From HGM04593 sp045644465 (lineage in GTDB: Bacteria > Bacteroidota > Bacteroidia > Bacteroidales > Bacteroidaceae), in the NCBI GenBank assembly GCA_045644465.1, contig JAZRGV010000023.1, forward strand, positions 1 through 64,000: a DNA stretch of 64,000 nt, in the 5' to 3' direction. Under the pieces are notes generated by a model. It was not told the DNA's origin. It did not search any database and saw nothing but the letters and a program-made list of their open reading frames with translations. Of the stretch, positions 37,205-45,414 are shown one piece after another. How positions within the stretch are numbered: the stretch's first letter is position 1; every line of letters begins with the position of its first letter. The translations under genes and the position numbers were made by a program.

Positions 37205-37624
37205 ATGATTAAAATCCTACATAAAGTTTTGCTGAAATATCCACTTTCGCTCGTTGTTCTTGCGGTGATTGTGTATCTGTCGTTTTTTAAACCGCCACAA
37301 GTATCCTTTAATACGATAAAATATCTTGACAAAATGGTGCATCTTGTGATGTATGGCGGTTTCTGCTCTGTGCTTTGGTTCGAGTATTTCTTGACTCATT
37401 CCAAAGTTAATGTGAAGAAGATAGTGTTGTGGATATTTTTTGCTCCTTTGATTTTTAGCGGTGCTATAGAGTTCGGGCAGTCATACCTGACTAATTATCG
37501 CGGTGGTGAACTTGCCGATTTTGTGTTCAATTCCTTGGGAGTGATTTTGGCTGCGCTGTTCAGTATTTGTGTTACAAGGCCCTTGATGAAGAAATACAAT
37601 ATTTGGGGCAAAAGGAGTTTTTAG
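37205..37624 (+). CDS. VanZ family membrane protein (139 aa)
   Basis: ATG 37205 (MIKILHKVLLKYP) is preferred to the TTG at 37169. Four hydrophobic helices are visible (about residues 10-30, 47-65, 77-92, 103-123), with DKMVHLVMYGGF and IEFGQSYLTNYRGGELADFVFNSLG, the conserved VanZ-like pattern. VanZ gives low-level teicoplanin resistance in enterococci, but most homologues have unknown roles. Its stop codon overlaps the stop of the convergent methyltransferase gene by bases 37622-37623. Confidence 0.88.
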   Translation: MIKILHKVLLKYPLSLVVLAVIVYLSFFKPPQVSFNTIKYLDKMVHLVMYGGFCSVLWFEYFLTHSKVNVKKIVLWIFFAPLIFSGAIEFGQSYLTNYRGGELADFVFNSLGVILAALFSICVTRPLMKKYNIWGKRSF

Positions 37625-38331
37625 TCAATCTTTAGATAAAAATCGCGCAGTATATTTTTTGCCTCTTCGCTGTATTCTCCGCGTTCGTTTTCAAATATGA
37701 GTGTGCTTTCAATGGCGTTGTTTATATGGTTGTGTACGAACTCAATCAGCACTCTTTTGGGCTCTTTCTTAGGCGTGGTTTTTATGTAAGTGATACGACT
37801 TGCGTAAAAATTATTTTCTTTTGCTGCCGACAGCCACTCCTCTATAATGTCACATGGGATGATTATGGAAACCGCAAGGGCAGGGGTTGATATTTCTGCA
37901 CATTTTGCAAAGAACTTGCTACTGTTGAGGCTGTCGCTATGTCGTGCAAGGGTACGTGATGACTTGTCGCATTTTAGGCTGTTTACAAAATAGGGCGGAT
38001 TGCACACTATGGTGTCGAATCTCTTTTCGGTGTGATATTCCAAGAAGTCACAGTTGATGATATCTATGCGTTCGCTCCATGGAGAATTCTTTACATTTTC
38101 TGTCGCTTGAATGGCTGCTGCATTGTCTATTTCAATTCCTGTTATATGTGCGTTGCTTCTCTGTGCTGCCATAATAGATATAAGTCCACTGCCACAGCCT
38201 ATGTCAAGGATGTTGTTGCTGTTTGAGCAGTCGAACCATCCGCCGAGCAGGCATCCGTCTGTTCCCACCTTCATGGCGCATCCGTCTTGTACAATCGTAA
38301 ATTGTTTGAATTTGAAATAGTTATTAGGCAT
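37621..38331 (-). CDS. trmN6: tRNA1(Val) adenine-37 N6-methyltransferase family protein (236 aa)
   Basis: A SAM-dependent methyltransferase. The N-terminus FKFKQFTIVQDGCAMKVGTD is typical of the YfiC/TrmN6 group, followed by motif I LDIGCGSGLISIM and the adenine-specific motif IVCNPPYF (about residues 108-115). In E. coli the enzyme methylates A37 of tRNA1(Val). Substrate in Bacteroidales is inferred by family only. It is transcribed from a well-formed promoter at 38354-38385 and converges on VanZ with overlapping stop codons. Confidence 0.9.
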   Translation of the reverse strand: MPNNYFKFKQFTIVQDGCAMKVGTDGCLLGGWFDCSNSNNILDIGCGSGLISIMAAQRSNAHITGIEIDNAAAIQATENVKNSPWSERIDIINCDFLEYHTEKRFDTIVCNPPYFVNSLKCDKSSRTLARHSDSLNSSKFFAKCAEISTPALAVSIIIPCDIIEEWLSAAKENNFYASRITYIKTTPKKEPKRVLIEFVHNHINNAIESTLIFENERGEYSEEAKNILRDFYLKID

Positions 38332-38353
38332 CTTGTTTTTTTTGAAATATTTG

Positions 38354-38385
38354 CGAATTTATTTCAAAACACGCAATTGAACAAA
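38354..38385 (-). promoter_or_regulatory. Promoter of the trmN6-like gene
   Basis: Minus strand: TTTG (38385-38382), a 20-bp spacer, then TAAATTCG (38361-38354). The ATG lies 23 bp downstream of the -7 box, giving a short leader. Confidence 0.7.
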
Positions 38386-38417
38386 TAAATACTCTGTTAA
38401 ATTTGCAACGCCAAAAG

Positions 38418-38448
38418 TTTGGGTATATTCTTTGTTTTAGTAAATTTG
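38418..38448 (+). promoter_or_regulatory. Promoter of the OPT transporter gene
   Basis: TTTG (38418-38421), a 19-bp spacer and TAAATTTG (38441-38448) are an exact fit to the Bacteroidota consensus. The ATG at 38478 is 30 bp further. This position argues against the longer frame that starts at 38403, upstream of the promoter. Confidence 0.8.
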
Positions 38449-38477
38449 CCAAATGTAAAATTTATAAAACATATAAT

Positions 38478-40463
38478 ATGAAACAAGAAGAGAAAAATAA
38501 TTCAGGGCTTCCCGAAAATGCATTCCGTCCGTTGAACCCAGGTGAGGAGTACACTCCTTTGATGTCACCCGACAAAGTGTATCCCGAGGTTAACTTCTGG
38601 TCTGTGTCGTGGGGTATAGCCATGGCGGTATTGTTTTCGGCGGCTGCAGCATATCTTGGTCTGAAGGTTGGGCAGGTTTTTGAGGCTGCAATACCAATTG
38701 CAATTATTGCTGTGGGTATGTCAACATTGGCAAAACGCAAGAATGCTCTTGGCGAGAATGTTATTATACAGTCCATTGGTGCCTGCTCTGGCGTTATTGT
38801 AGCCGGTGCAATATTTACCTTGCCTGCTTTGTATATTCTGCAGAGCAAATATCCCGAGATGACGGTGAATTTTCTGCAGATGTTTATAAGTTCGTTACTT
38901 GGTGGTATTCTCGGAATTCTGTTCTTGATTCCTTTCCGTAAATATTTTGTAAAAGAGAAACATGGCGAGTATCCGTTCCCTGAAGCAACTGCAAGTACTC
39001 AGGTTCTTGTGTCGGGCGAAAAGGGTGGCAGTCAGGCAAAACCGCTTCTCGTTGCGGCAATAGTCGGTGGTATATATGACTTTGTTGTTGCTACATTCGG
39101 TTGGTGGAACGAGAATGTAACCACACGCCTTTTCTCTTGGGGTGAGATGGTTGCCGATAAGGCAAAGCTTGTTTTGAAAATAAATACAGGTGCTGCTGTA
39201 CTTGGCTTGGGATGTATCATTGGCTTGAAATATGCTGCAATCATCTGTGCCGGTTCACTTGCAGTGTGGTTGCTTATTATTCCGGGTATGAGCCTGGTGT
39301 TTGGCGATACGGTGCTGAATATGTGGAATCCCGCGATAACAGAAGCTGTCGGTCAGATGTCGCCCGAGCTTATCTTCAAGGAGTATGCAAAGAGTATCGG
39401 TATCGGTGGTATTGCAATGGCGGGAATCATCGGTATCTTTAAGTCTTGGGGAATAATAAAGAGTGCAGTAGGTCTTGCTTCGCGTGAGTTTGGTGGCAAG
39501 AAAGAAGATTCTACAGTGAAGCGTACCGAAAAGGATTTGTCAATGAAGGTGGTAATCTTCGGCTCTGTATTTACACTGCTTATGGTGCTTGCCTTCTTTG
39601 TTTTCGATGTGATGCAGGGCAATTGGTTGCATAGTATTGTTGCGGTGCTGCTTGTAGCTGTCATATCTTTCCTTTTTACAACTGTTGCGGCAAACGCCAT
39701 TGCAATCGTTGGCTCAAATCCTGTTTCGGGAATGACATTGATGACACTTATCCTTGCATCGGTGGTTATGGTTGCTGTAGGCCTTAAAGGTTCATCGGGA
39801 ATGGTTGCAGCTCTTATTATGGGTGGTGTGGTTTGTACAGCTCTTTCTATGGCGGGTGGTTTTATTACAGACCTCAAGATTGGCTATTGGCTTGGAAGTA
39901 CCCCGGCAAAGCAACAGACATGGAAATTCTTAGGAACACTCGTTTCTGCTGCAACCGTGGCGGGGGTGATAATGATACTGAATAAGACCTACGGATTTAC
40001 AAGCGGTGATCTTGCTGCTCCTCAAGCAAATGCCATGGCTGCAGTGATAGATCCTCTGATGAATGGAGTGGGTGCTCCTTGGTTGTTGTATGCTATCGGT
40101 GCATTGCTTGCTTTGGTACTTACATTCGTGAAGGTTCCGGCATTGCCTTTTGCTTTGGGTATGTTCATTCCGCTTGAACTTAATTTGCCTTTACTTGTAG
40201 GCGGTGCTATAAACTGGTATGTTACATCGCGCAGCAAGAATAATGAAGTGAATAATCAACGCGGAGAAAAGTGTACCTTGCTCGCTTCTGGATTTATTGC
40301 CGGTGGTGCGCTTATGGGTGTAGTAAGTGCTGCAATGCGTTTTGGTGGCATAAATGTTGTAAATGAGAGATGGCTTGCCAATCCGTTGAGCGAAGTTGCA
40401 GCGTTGTTTGCATACGCCTTACTCATAATATATCTTGTTAAGGCGAGTATGAAAGTGAAATAA
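38478..40463 (+). CDS. OPT family oligopeptide transporter (661 aa)
   Basis: Inner-membrane proton-coupled uptake of oligopeptides or metal-peptide complexes. The start ATG 38478 (MKQEEKNNSGLPENAFRPLN) lies just after the promoter. The protein has about 15 hydrophobic helices. GEYPFPEATASTQVLVSGE and SNPVSGMTLMTLI are signatures of the bacterial OPT group, and PLELNLPLLVGGAINW-type C-terminal residues fit too. The substrate is not determined; with the DPP-IV peptidase in the same window, peptides are a reasonable guess. Confidence 0.93.
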   Translation: MKQEEKNNSGLPENAFRPLNPGEEYTPLMSPDKVYPEVNFWSVSWGIAMAVLFSAAAAYLGLKVGQVFEAAIPIAIIAVGMSTLAKRKNALGENVIIQSIGACSGVIVAGAIFTLPALYILQSKYPEMTVNFLQMFISSLLGGILGILFLIPFRKYFVKEKHGEYPFPEATASTQVLVSGEKGGSQAKPLLVAAIVGGIYDFVVATFGWWNENVTTRLFSWGEMVADKAKLVLKINTGAAVLGLGCIIGLKYAAIICAGSLAVWLLIIPGMSLVFGDTVLNMWNPAITEAVGQMSPELIFKEYAKSIGIGGIAMAGIIGIFKSWGIIKSAVGLASREFGGKKEDSTVKRTEKDLSMKVVIFGSVFTLLMVLAFFVFDVMQGNWLHSIVAVLLVAVISFLFTTVAANAIAIVGSNPVSGMTLMTLILASVVMVAVGLKGSSGMVAALIMGGVVCTALSMAGGFITDLKIGYWLGSTPAKQQTWKFLGTLVSAATVAGVIMILNKTYGFTSGDLAAPQANAMAAVIDPLMNGVGAPWLLYAIGALLALVLTFVKVPALPFALGMFIPLELNLPLLVGGAINWYVTSRSKNNEVNNQRGEKCTLLASGFIAGGALMGVVSAAMRFGGINVVNERWLANPLSEVAALFAYALLIIYLVKASMKVK

Positions 40464-40490
40464 CATATTATTAACTTAAAATACTGTATT

Positions 40491-40796
40491 ATGTTTTGTA
40501 AGAATTGTGGCGCAGAGATAAACGATAATGCTGTCGTTTGTGTAAAATGTGGCTGCGCAGTAAATGAATCGCATTTACAACAGAAAAGTGAAAACAAGGA
40601 ATGGCTTATTGTGTTGTTGCTATGTTTCTTCTTGGGTGGCCTTGGTGTGCATCGTTTCTATGTTGGTAAAACAGGAACTGGTGTAGCAATGTTGCTTACA
40701 TGCGGTGGTTGTGGTATATGGGCCTTGATAGACTTTATTTTGATATTGCTAGGTGGTTTTACCGATGCTGAAGGAAAGAAAATTACAATGCATTAA
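40491..40796 (+). CDS. Zinc-ribbon plus TM2 domain membrane protein (101 aa)
   Basis: The N-terminal zinc ribbon (MFCKNCGAEIND...CVKCG, four cysteines at residues 3-23) is followed by a TM2 domain with two hydrophobic helices joined by GGLGVHRFYVG and CGIWALIDFI. Such proteins are common and of unknown role. The end of the gene overlaps the start of the DUF2752 gene by 32 bp in another frame, so the two are translated from one mRNA. Confidence 0.92.
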   Translation: MFCKNCGAEINDNAVVCVKCGCAVNESHLQQKSENKEWLIVLLLCFFLGGLGVHRFYVGKTGTGVAMLLTCGGCGIWALIDFILILLGGFTDAEGKKITMH

Positions 40797-41067
40797 GTTG
40801 TTTTTGTTGCTGTTACTTCCTGTTGTACTTTATATGATACCTACTAAGGGTGTATATAGTGGCGAAAGTATATGTATCTTTACAAATATTTTTGGAGTAG
40901 AGTGTTGGGGGTGTGGTATTACGCGTGCTATATTCTCGGCTCTATACTTCCGCTTTGCCGAGGCTTGGGAATATAATCGTTTGGTGATAATTGTATTACC
41001 ACTGCTTTTGTTGCTATGGCTTAAAACGGTTGTACGGCTAATGAAACTTATTTATAAAAGAAGGTAA
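40765..41067 (+). CDS. DUF2752 membrane protein (100 aa)
   Basis: ATG 40765 is preferred; a GTG at 40753 would add four residues. Two hydrophobic helices (about residues 8-24 and 70-92) flank CWGCGITRAIFSALY, the defining Cys-x-x-Cys-G signature of DUF2752. Function unknown. The start lies inside the TM2 gene, and the stop codon lies in the arm of a bidirectional terminator. Confidence 0.88.
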   Translation: MLKERKLQCIKLFLLLLLPVVLYMIPTKGVYSGESICIFTNIFGVECWGCGITRAIFSALYFRFAEAWEYNRLVIIVLPLLLLLWLKTVVRLMKLIYKRR

Positions 41068-41096
41068 AAGTTTGAACTTTTACCTTCTTCTTTTTA
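41058..41096. terminator. Bidirectional terminator between DUF2752 and the Lys-rich gene
   Basis: AAGAAGGTAAAAGTT pairs exactly with AACTTTTACCTTCTT around a two-base TG loop, followed by CTTTTT. It contains the DUF2752 stop codon and touches the stop of the convergent minus-strand gene. Confidence 0.82.
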
Positions 41097-41462
41097 ATCG
41101 GCTATAATCGCTGCAAGTGCTGCTAAACTTATAGCTTGAGCTATTGCGTTAGAGGGACTTTGGTAAATCACTTTTATCGGAGCTGGTGGCGGAAGCGGGC
41201 GAGGACGTGGTGCTGGTTTGTTTACTACAATAACTGCCGGCTTGTTGGATTTTTTGTAATTATAGACTTTTTTCTTTTTGAAATTCTTTTTATTGTTGAA
41301 TTGTTTGTTGTTGTAGGACTTTTTGTATTCTTTTTTGCCATAATCCTTTTTACTGTTTCTGTACTCAACCTTTGCTTTGTTGTTAACCTTGTTTTTTGCT
41401 TCCATCTGTGCAGGGATAAACATCATGCTTACCAATACTGCAATGATCATCATCTTTTTCAT
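41094..41462 (-). CDS. Exported Lys/Asn/Tyr-rich basic protein (122 aa)
   Basis: ATG 41462 (MKKMMIIAVLVSMMFIPAQMEA) begins a clear signal peptide; a start at 41534 would place 24 residues in front of it. The mature part is about 60 residues very rich in Lys, Asn and Tyr (NKKNFKKKKVYNYKK), then a Pro/Arg-rich linker (PAPRPRPLPPPAP) and a short hydrophobic end (AISLAALAAIIAD). I recognise no family. The extreme charge suggests binding to a polyanion such as LPS, capsule or DNA, which is inference. Confidence 0.7.
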   Translation of the reverse strand: MKKMMIIAVLVSMMFIPAQMEAKNKVNNKAKVEYRNSKKDYGKKEYKKSYNNKQFNNKKNFKKKKVYNYKKSNKPAVIVVNKPAPRPRPLPPPAPIKVIYQSPSNAIAQAISLAALAAIIAD

Positions 41463-41699
41463 AGTTGTAAGTTTTAAAAAGTGAAACATGTTGTTTTTAT
41501 TTGTACAGCAAAGGTATTGCTGGAAAAATCCCATTGCAATGTTAATTTCCTAATCGTTGAAAGGGGAAGTGCTAATGCTGATAGGGCTTTTCCTTATTGC
41601 TCTCCTAAATCTATCAGCTGTATTACGTTTTTTTTTCTTATGTAACAGATATACTTTTGTAGTTGAATGTGCATTGATTCATATAGGTGAAGTGAAAAT

Positions 41700-41730
41700 T
41701 TTGCAGAATGAAAAAATATTTGTACCTTCG
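41700..41730 (+). promoter_or_regulatory. Promoter of the Nif3-like gene
   Basis: TTTG (41700-41703), 19 bp, TACCTTCG (41723-41730). The start site should be near 41737, only about 20 nt before the TTG codon taken as translation start at 41757, which supports that start. Confidence 0.75.
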
Positions 41731-41756
41731 CAAAAGAAAATAACCTTATATCAATT

Positions 41757-42854
41757 TTGATTAAGATAAAGGATATAGCGTCTGCCCTTGAAATGTTCGC
41801 GCCTCTGCCGTTGCAAGAAGGATTTGATAATTCCGGTTTGCAAATTGGATTAACAGAAGCGGAAGTTACAGGGGTTTTGTTGTGTCTTGATGTGACGGAG
41901 AAAGTTGTTGATGAAGCCGTGGCATCAGGGTGCAATCTCATTGTATCGCATCATCCGCTTATATTCTCTCCTCTAAAACGTATTACTGGTAGCAACTGTG
42001 TTGAACGCTGTGTGCTTAAGGCTTTGGCGAACGGCATTGCCATATATGCGTCGCATACCAATATGGATAGCGTGCGGGGTGGTGTAAACTACCGCATTGC
42101 AGAAAAATTGGGTTTGCAGAATGTGCGTATTCTTGCTCCTAAAGCCGATGCGTTGTTGAAACTGTCGGTATATGTGCCTGTGGTGCAGGCTGATGCTGTG
42201 CGTGAGGCTCTTTTTGTAGCCGGTTGTGGAAACATTGGAAACTATAGCTCATGTAGTTATAATGTTGATGGCTACGGAACATTTAAAGCAGGTGATGGTT
42301 GTAACCCTTTCTGTGGTGAAGTGGGCGAGATGCATAATGAGAACGAGGTGCGTATAGATACTGTTATGCCTGCTTATCTTAAGAATAAAGTTGTTGCGGC
42401 ATTGCTTAAAGCACATCCGTATGAGGAACCTGCATACGATATTTATCCTTTGAAGAATAGTTGGGAGAGTGTGGGGCTTGGTGTTATTGGTGATCTGCCA
42501 CAGGAGTGCGACGAGGTTGATTTTCTCAATGAAATAAAGGGTAAATTTGCGGTGGGTTGTGTGCGTCATACGTCGCTTATTGGTGGAAAGGTAAAACGTG
42601 TGGCATTATGCGGTGGCTCAGGTGTGTCGTTTGCCGATGCGGCTATATCAGCTGGGGCGCAGGTGTATATAACCGGTGAGGCACGTTATCACGACCTGTT
42701 CAACTATGATGGTCGAATAGTGCTTGCGGTGATAGGCCACTATGAGAGTGAGCAGTTTACAATGGATATATTCAAGGATGTGATTCTTGAGGCGTATCCA
42801 GCAGTGAAGGTGAAAAAAACATCAATAAATACAAATCCGGTAAATTATTTATAA
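41757..42854 (+). CDS. Nif3-like dinuclear metal-centre protein (365 aa)
   Basis: NIF3/YbgI family, a toroidal hexamer with two metal ions; biochemical role unsettled (GTP cyclohydrolase I type 2 is a common but doubtful name). The first part has LQEGFDNSGLQIG, LIVSHHPLIFSPLK and HTNMD, whose histidines and aspartate bind metal, and the C-terminal part has VITGEARYHDLF and VIGHYESE. A middle insertion of about 120 residues (the CutA-like PII fold) is present, as in long Bacteroidota members. No ATG is available near the conserved start, so TTG 41757 is taken. The zinc-ribbon gene follows after 29 bp. Confidence 0.93.
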   Translation: MIKIKDIASALEMFAPLPLQEGFDNSGLQIGLTEAEVTGVLLCLDVTEKVVDEAVASGCNLIVSHHPLIFSPLKRITGSNCVERCVLKALANGIAIYASHTNMDSVRGGVNYRIAEKLGLQNVRILAPKADALLKLSVYVPVVQADAVREALFVAGCGNIGNYSSCSYNVDGYGTFKAGDGCNPFCGEVGEMHNENEVRIDTVMPAYLKNKVVAALLKAHPYEEPAYDIYPLKNSWESVGLGVIGDLPQECDEVDFLNEIKGKFAVGCVRHTSLIGGKVKRVALCGGSGVSFADAAISAGAQVYITGEARYHDLFNYDGRIVLAVIGHYESEQFTMDIFKDVILEAYPAVKVKKTSINTNPVNYL

Positions 42855-42883
42855 CGATAATATTAACTTTAAATATAAACAAA

Positions 42884-43702
42884 ATGGCAAAGAAAGATCC
42901 AGCAGAGTACACAGTAGAAGAGAAATTGAAGACTCTTTATGAGCTTCAGACAATTCTTTCACAGATTGATTCAATAAAGATTCTTCGTGGTGAGCTTCCT
43001 CTTGAGGTTAAGGACCTTGAGGATGAGATTGTAGGTCTTGGTACACGTCTCGAGAATATCAATAACGATATCAAGAATATACGCGAGAATATGGTTTCGT
43101 TCCGAGAGGAGATGGAGCAGGCAAAGAGAAACATCGAGAAATATACCGAGGATCAGAACAATGTTCGTAACAACCGCGAATTCGATCTCTTGAATAAAGA
43201 AATTGAGTATAACCGTCTTGTTATTGAGCACGATGAGAAGAAAATCAACGACGCGAAACGACAGGAACAGCAGAAGAACGATGAGCTTGAGAAGGCAACA
43301 GTTACACTCGAAGAGCGTAGAAAAGATCTTGAAATGAAGAGAGAGGAGCTCGATGATATTGTTTCTGAGACAAAGGCAGAGGAGGAGAAGCTTCGTGAGC
43401 AGGCTCGTGATCTTGAGTTGAATATAGAGCCACGTCTATTGGCTTCGTTCAAGAGAATACGTAAGAGTTCGCGTAATGGTCTTGGTATTGTTTACGTTGA
43501 TCGTGATGCTTGTGCCGGTTGCTTCAGTAAGATTCCACCACAGCGTCAGATGGATATCCGTATGAGAAAGAAAATCATTGTTTGTGAGAACTGCGGACGT
43601 ATCATGATTGACCCGGAATTGGCAGGTGTACAACAGGAGAAGGCGGCTGAGGCACCAGCTCCAAAGCGTCGTGGTATCCGTCGTGCAACAAAGGCAGAGT
43701 AA
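42884..43702 (+). CDS. Zinc-ribbon coiled-coil protein, CT398/CdsZ-like (272 aa)
   Basis: Residues 10-185 form one long coiled-coil hairpin, rich in Glu, Lys and Arg. A C-terminal C4 zinc ribbon follows (CAGCFSKIPPQRQ...CENCGRIM, about residues 206-245) and a Lys/Arg/Ala tail. The layout is that of the CT398/CdsZ family found in many phyla; chlamydial members contact sigma-54 and type III secretion parts, but the general function is unknown. It follows the Nif3-like gene by 29 bp, an association common in Bacteroidota, and a strong terminator ends the unit. Confidence 0.9.
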   Translation: MAKKDPAEYTVEEKLKTLYELQTILSQIDSIKILRGELPLEVKDLEDEIVGLGTRLENINNDIKNIRENMVSFREEMEQAKRNIEKYTEDQNNVRNNREFDLLNKEIEYNRLVIEHDEKKINDAKRQEQQKNDELEKATVTLEERRKDLEMKREELDDIVSETKAEEEKLREQARDLELNIEPRLLASFKRIRKSSRNGLGIVYVDRDACAGCFSKIPPQRQMDIRMRKKIIVCENCGRIMIDPELAGVQQEKAAEAPAPKRRGIRRATKAE

Positions 43703-43726
43703 TAAATAGACTATAAAAACAAAAAA

Positions 43727-43757
43727 GGGAGAGCATTGTTATTATGCTCTCCCTTTT
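43727..43757 (+). terminator. Terminator after the zinc-ribbon gene
   Basis: GGGAGAGCAT pairs with ATGCTCTCCC around a 7-nt loop, then TTTTGTTTT; 24 bp past the stop codon. Confidence 0.88.
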
Positions 43758-43817
43758 GTTTTGTATATGTGCTGCGTAACAAAAAAAAGGAAGAGACATT
43801 TCTGTTTCTTCCTTGTG

Positions 43818-43892
43818 GGTGGCTGATCGGATTCGAACCGACGACATTCAGAACCACAATCTGACGCTCTAACCAGCTGAACTACAGCCACC
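43818..43892 (-). tRNA. tRNA-His (anticodon GTG)
   Basis: The minus-strand cloverleaf begins GGTGGCTGTAG with the extra G at -1 typical of tRNA-His, and ends CAGCCAC plus C73. The anticodon loop is TTGTGGT in a CAGA/TCTG stem; the T-loop is TTCGAAT. CCA is not encoded. Confidence 0.97.
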
Positions 43893-43924
43893 ATATACAC
43901 TTGTTGTGTTTTTCAAATGCGATG

Positions 43925-43955
43925 CAAAGGTATATCTTTTTTGTGAATTCGCAAA
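43925..43955 (-). promoter_or_regulatory. Promoter of tRNA-His
   Basis: Minus strand: TTTG (43955-43952), 19-bp spacer, TACCTTTG (43932-43925). An exact match to the Bacteroidota consensus, about 32 bp before the tRNA 5' end. Confidence 0.8.
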
Positions 43956-44131
43956 GGATATTCGTGTTTTTTTTTACGAAATATCGGCTTTTTTGTCTTT
44001 TTGTTGTTTTTGAAAGCTGTATAGTAATGATTTTGAGTTGTTATTTAGTGGGTATGGCATATTTTCATTAAGTTTGCAGTACATATATAATATGTATAAT
44101 AATAGGAACGGCAGATGTAATATTTCAATAG

Positions 44132-45322
44132 ATGAAACTCTATATTTTTAATCCCGAGAATGATCTTGCTCTTGCCGATGGTGGCGCGAATTACTGTCCG
44201 ACACCGGCTGCCGCGCAAATAGCATATGACCTTGCGTCGTTGCCGTTGTGGTTTGCCGACAAGCAAGATTGTGTGGTGCTGCCCGATGAAGGGCATTGCG
44301 AATATCGCAAATGGGTATCTTCGCTTTTTGCTGTGGCCTCGCCATATAGCAACGAGATGCAAAGTTCTGTTACCTCGTGTGTGCCATGGGGGTGGAGTGC
44401 GCAGATAAAACGTCGTTTGCGCGTAATGGGTTTCGATTCTATACTACCAAATGAAACTTCTATTGCGGCTATAAGAGGGTTGTCGAATCGCAAGATATCT
44501 ATACAGATACTTTCTGCTTTGAAGGAAATGGGTGTCGATACGCCTCCTTTGCCTTTGTATTGTACATCCCCCGATGATGTGGCATCTTTTGTAAATAGTC
44601 GTTGTCGTTGCGTTGTAAAGGCTCCCTGGTCGGGTAGTGGTAAAGGTGTTGCTTGGGGAATTGGCAGAGTGGAAACGCCTCTGGAACATTTTTACAAAGG
44701 TGTGATAAAGCGTCAAGGCGGTGTAATGTGCGAAGAGTTTTATAATGGCAAGGTGGAATTTGCTATGGAGTTTTTTGTCGATGGCAATGCTGTTTCTTTT
44801 GCTGGATATTCGTTATTCAAGACATGTAAAGGTTCTTACTCGGGAAATATTCTTGCTTCGGATGATGATATTGAACTCTTTTTATCGAAATATATTCCGC
44901 TTGATGAACTGTTGAAAGTAAAAAAGGTGTTGCCGGGTGTTATGGCTTCTCTGTTGTGCGGATGTGGATATGTGGGCTATTTCGGTGTTGATATGATGAT
45001 ATATGAGAGCGATGGCGTTATGCGCCTAAATCCTTGTATTGAACTGAATTTACGCATGAATATGGGTATGTTGGCACGAATATTTTTTGATAGATATGTA
45101 GCTGTTGGCAGTAAAGGTGAATATCGTGTGAGGTTCTTTAAAAATGAGGACGAAGCGTATGCGGCTCATGTTGCAGACAAAGAAAACTTTCCACTTGAGA
45201 TTTGTAATGGTAAAATTGAATCAGGTTATTTAAATCTCTCGTCGGTGAGTGCTGTTAGTCGTTACTTGGCATCAGTTGTAATATGTAAGGATAACGAGAT
45301 TGATGATATGTATCAATTTTAG
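44132..45322 (+). CDS. ATP-grasp-like protein of unknown substrate (396 aa)
   Basis: I do not know a specific family name. The central and C-terminal parts look like ATP-grasp: a phosphate-binding loop VVKAPWSGSGKGV (about residues 168-180), the ligand segment GGVMCEEF, then GYFGVDMMIY and the metal-site pattern NPCIELNLRMNMG (about 306-318). The N-terminus MKLYIFNPENDLALADG is distinctive. There is no signal peptide or membrane span, so it is cytoplasmic. ATP-grasp enzymes form amide or thioester bonds between a carboxylate and an amine or thiol; the substrate here is unknown. It sits upstream of a membrane LytTR regulator with a 92-bp gap. No marked promoter is visible. Confidence 0.7.
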   Translation: MKLYIFNPENDLALADGGANYCPTPAAAQIAYDLASLPLWFADKQDCVVLPDEGHCEYRKWVSSLFAVASPYSNEMQSSVTSCVPWGWSAQIKRRLRVMGFDSILPNETSIAAIRGLSNRKISIQILSALKEMGVDTPPLPLYCTSPDDVASFVNSRCRCVVKAPWSGSGKGVAWGIGRVETPLEHFYKGVIKRQGGVMCEEFYNGKVEFAMEFFVDGNAVSFAGYSLFKTCKGSYSGNILASDDDIELFLSKYIPLDELLKVKKVLPGVMASLLCGCGYVGYFGVDMMIYESDGVMRLNPCIELNLRMNMGMLARIFFDRYVAVGSKGEYRVRFFKNEDEAYAAHVADKENFPLEICNGKIESGYLNLSSVSAVSRYLASVVICKDNEIDDMYQF

Positions 45323-45414
45323 TATTCTTTCGTTATTCTTTCAATTCTTTGTTGTATCTTAGTGGCTGAAATGAAAAAAAAGGTAATGCTCTCTGCTGCG
45401 CCTGTATATGAATT

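Noticed and set aside
41557..41760. 67-codon plus-strand ORF before the Nif3-like gene
   Set aside because: It spans the Nif3 promoter and has no conserved features; composition is that of AT-rich spacer.
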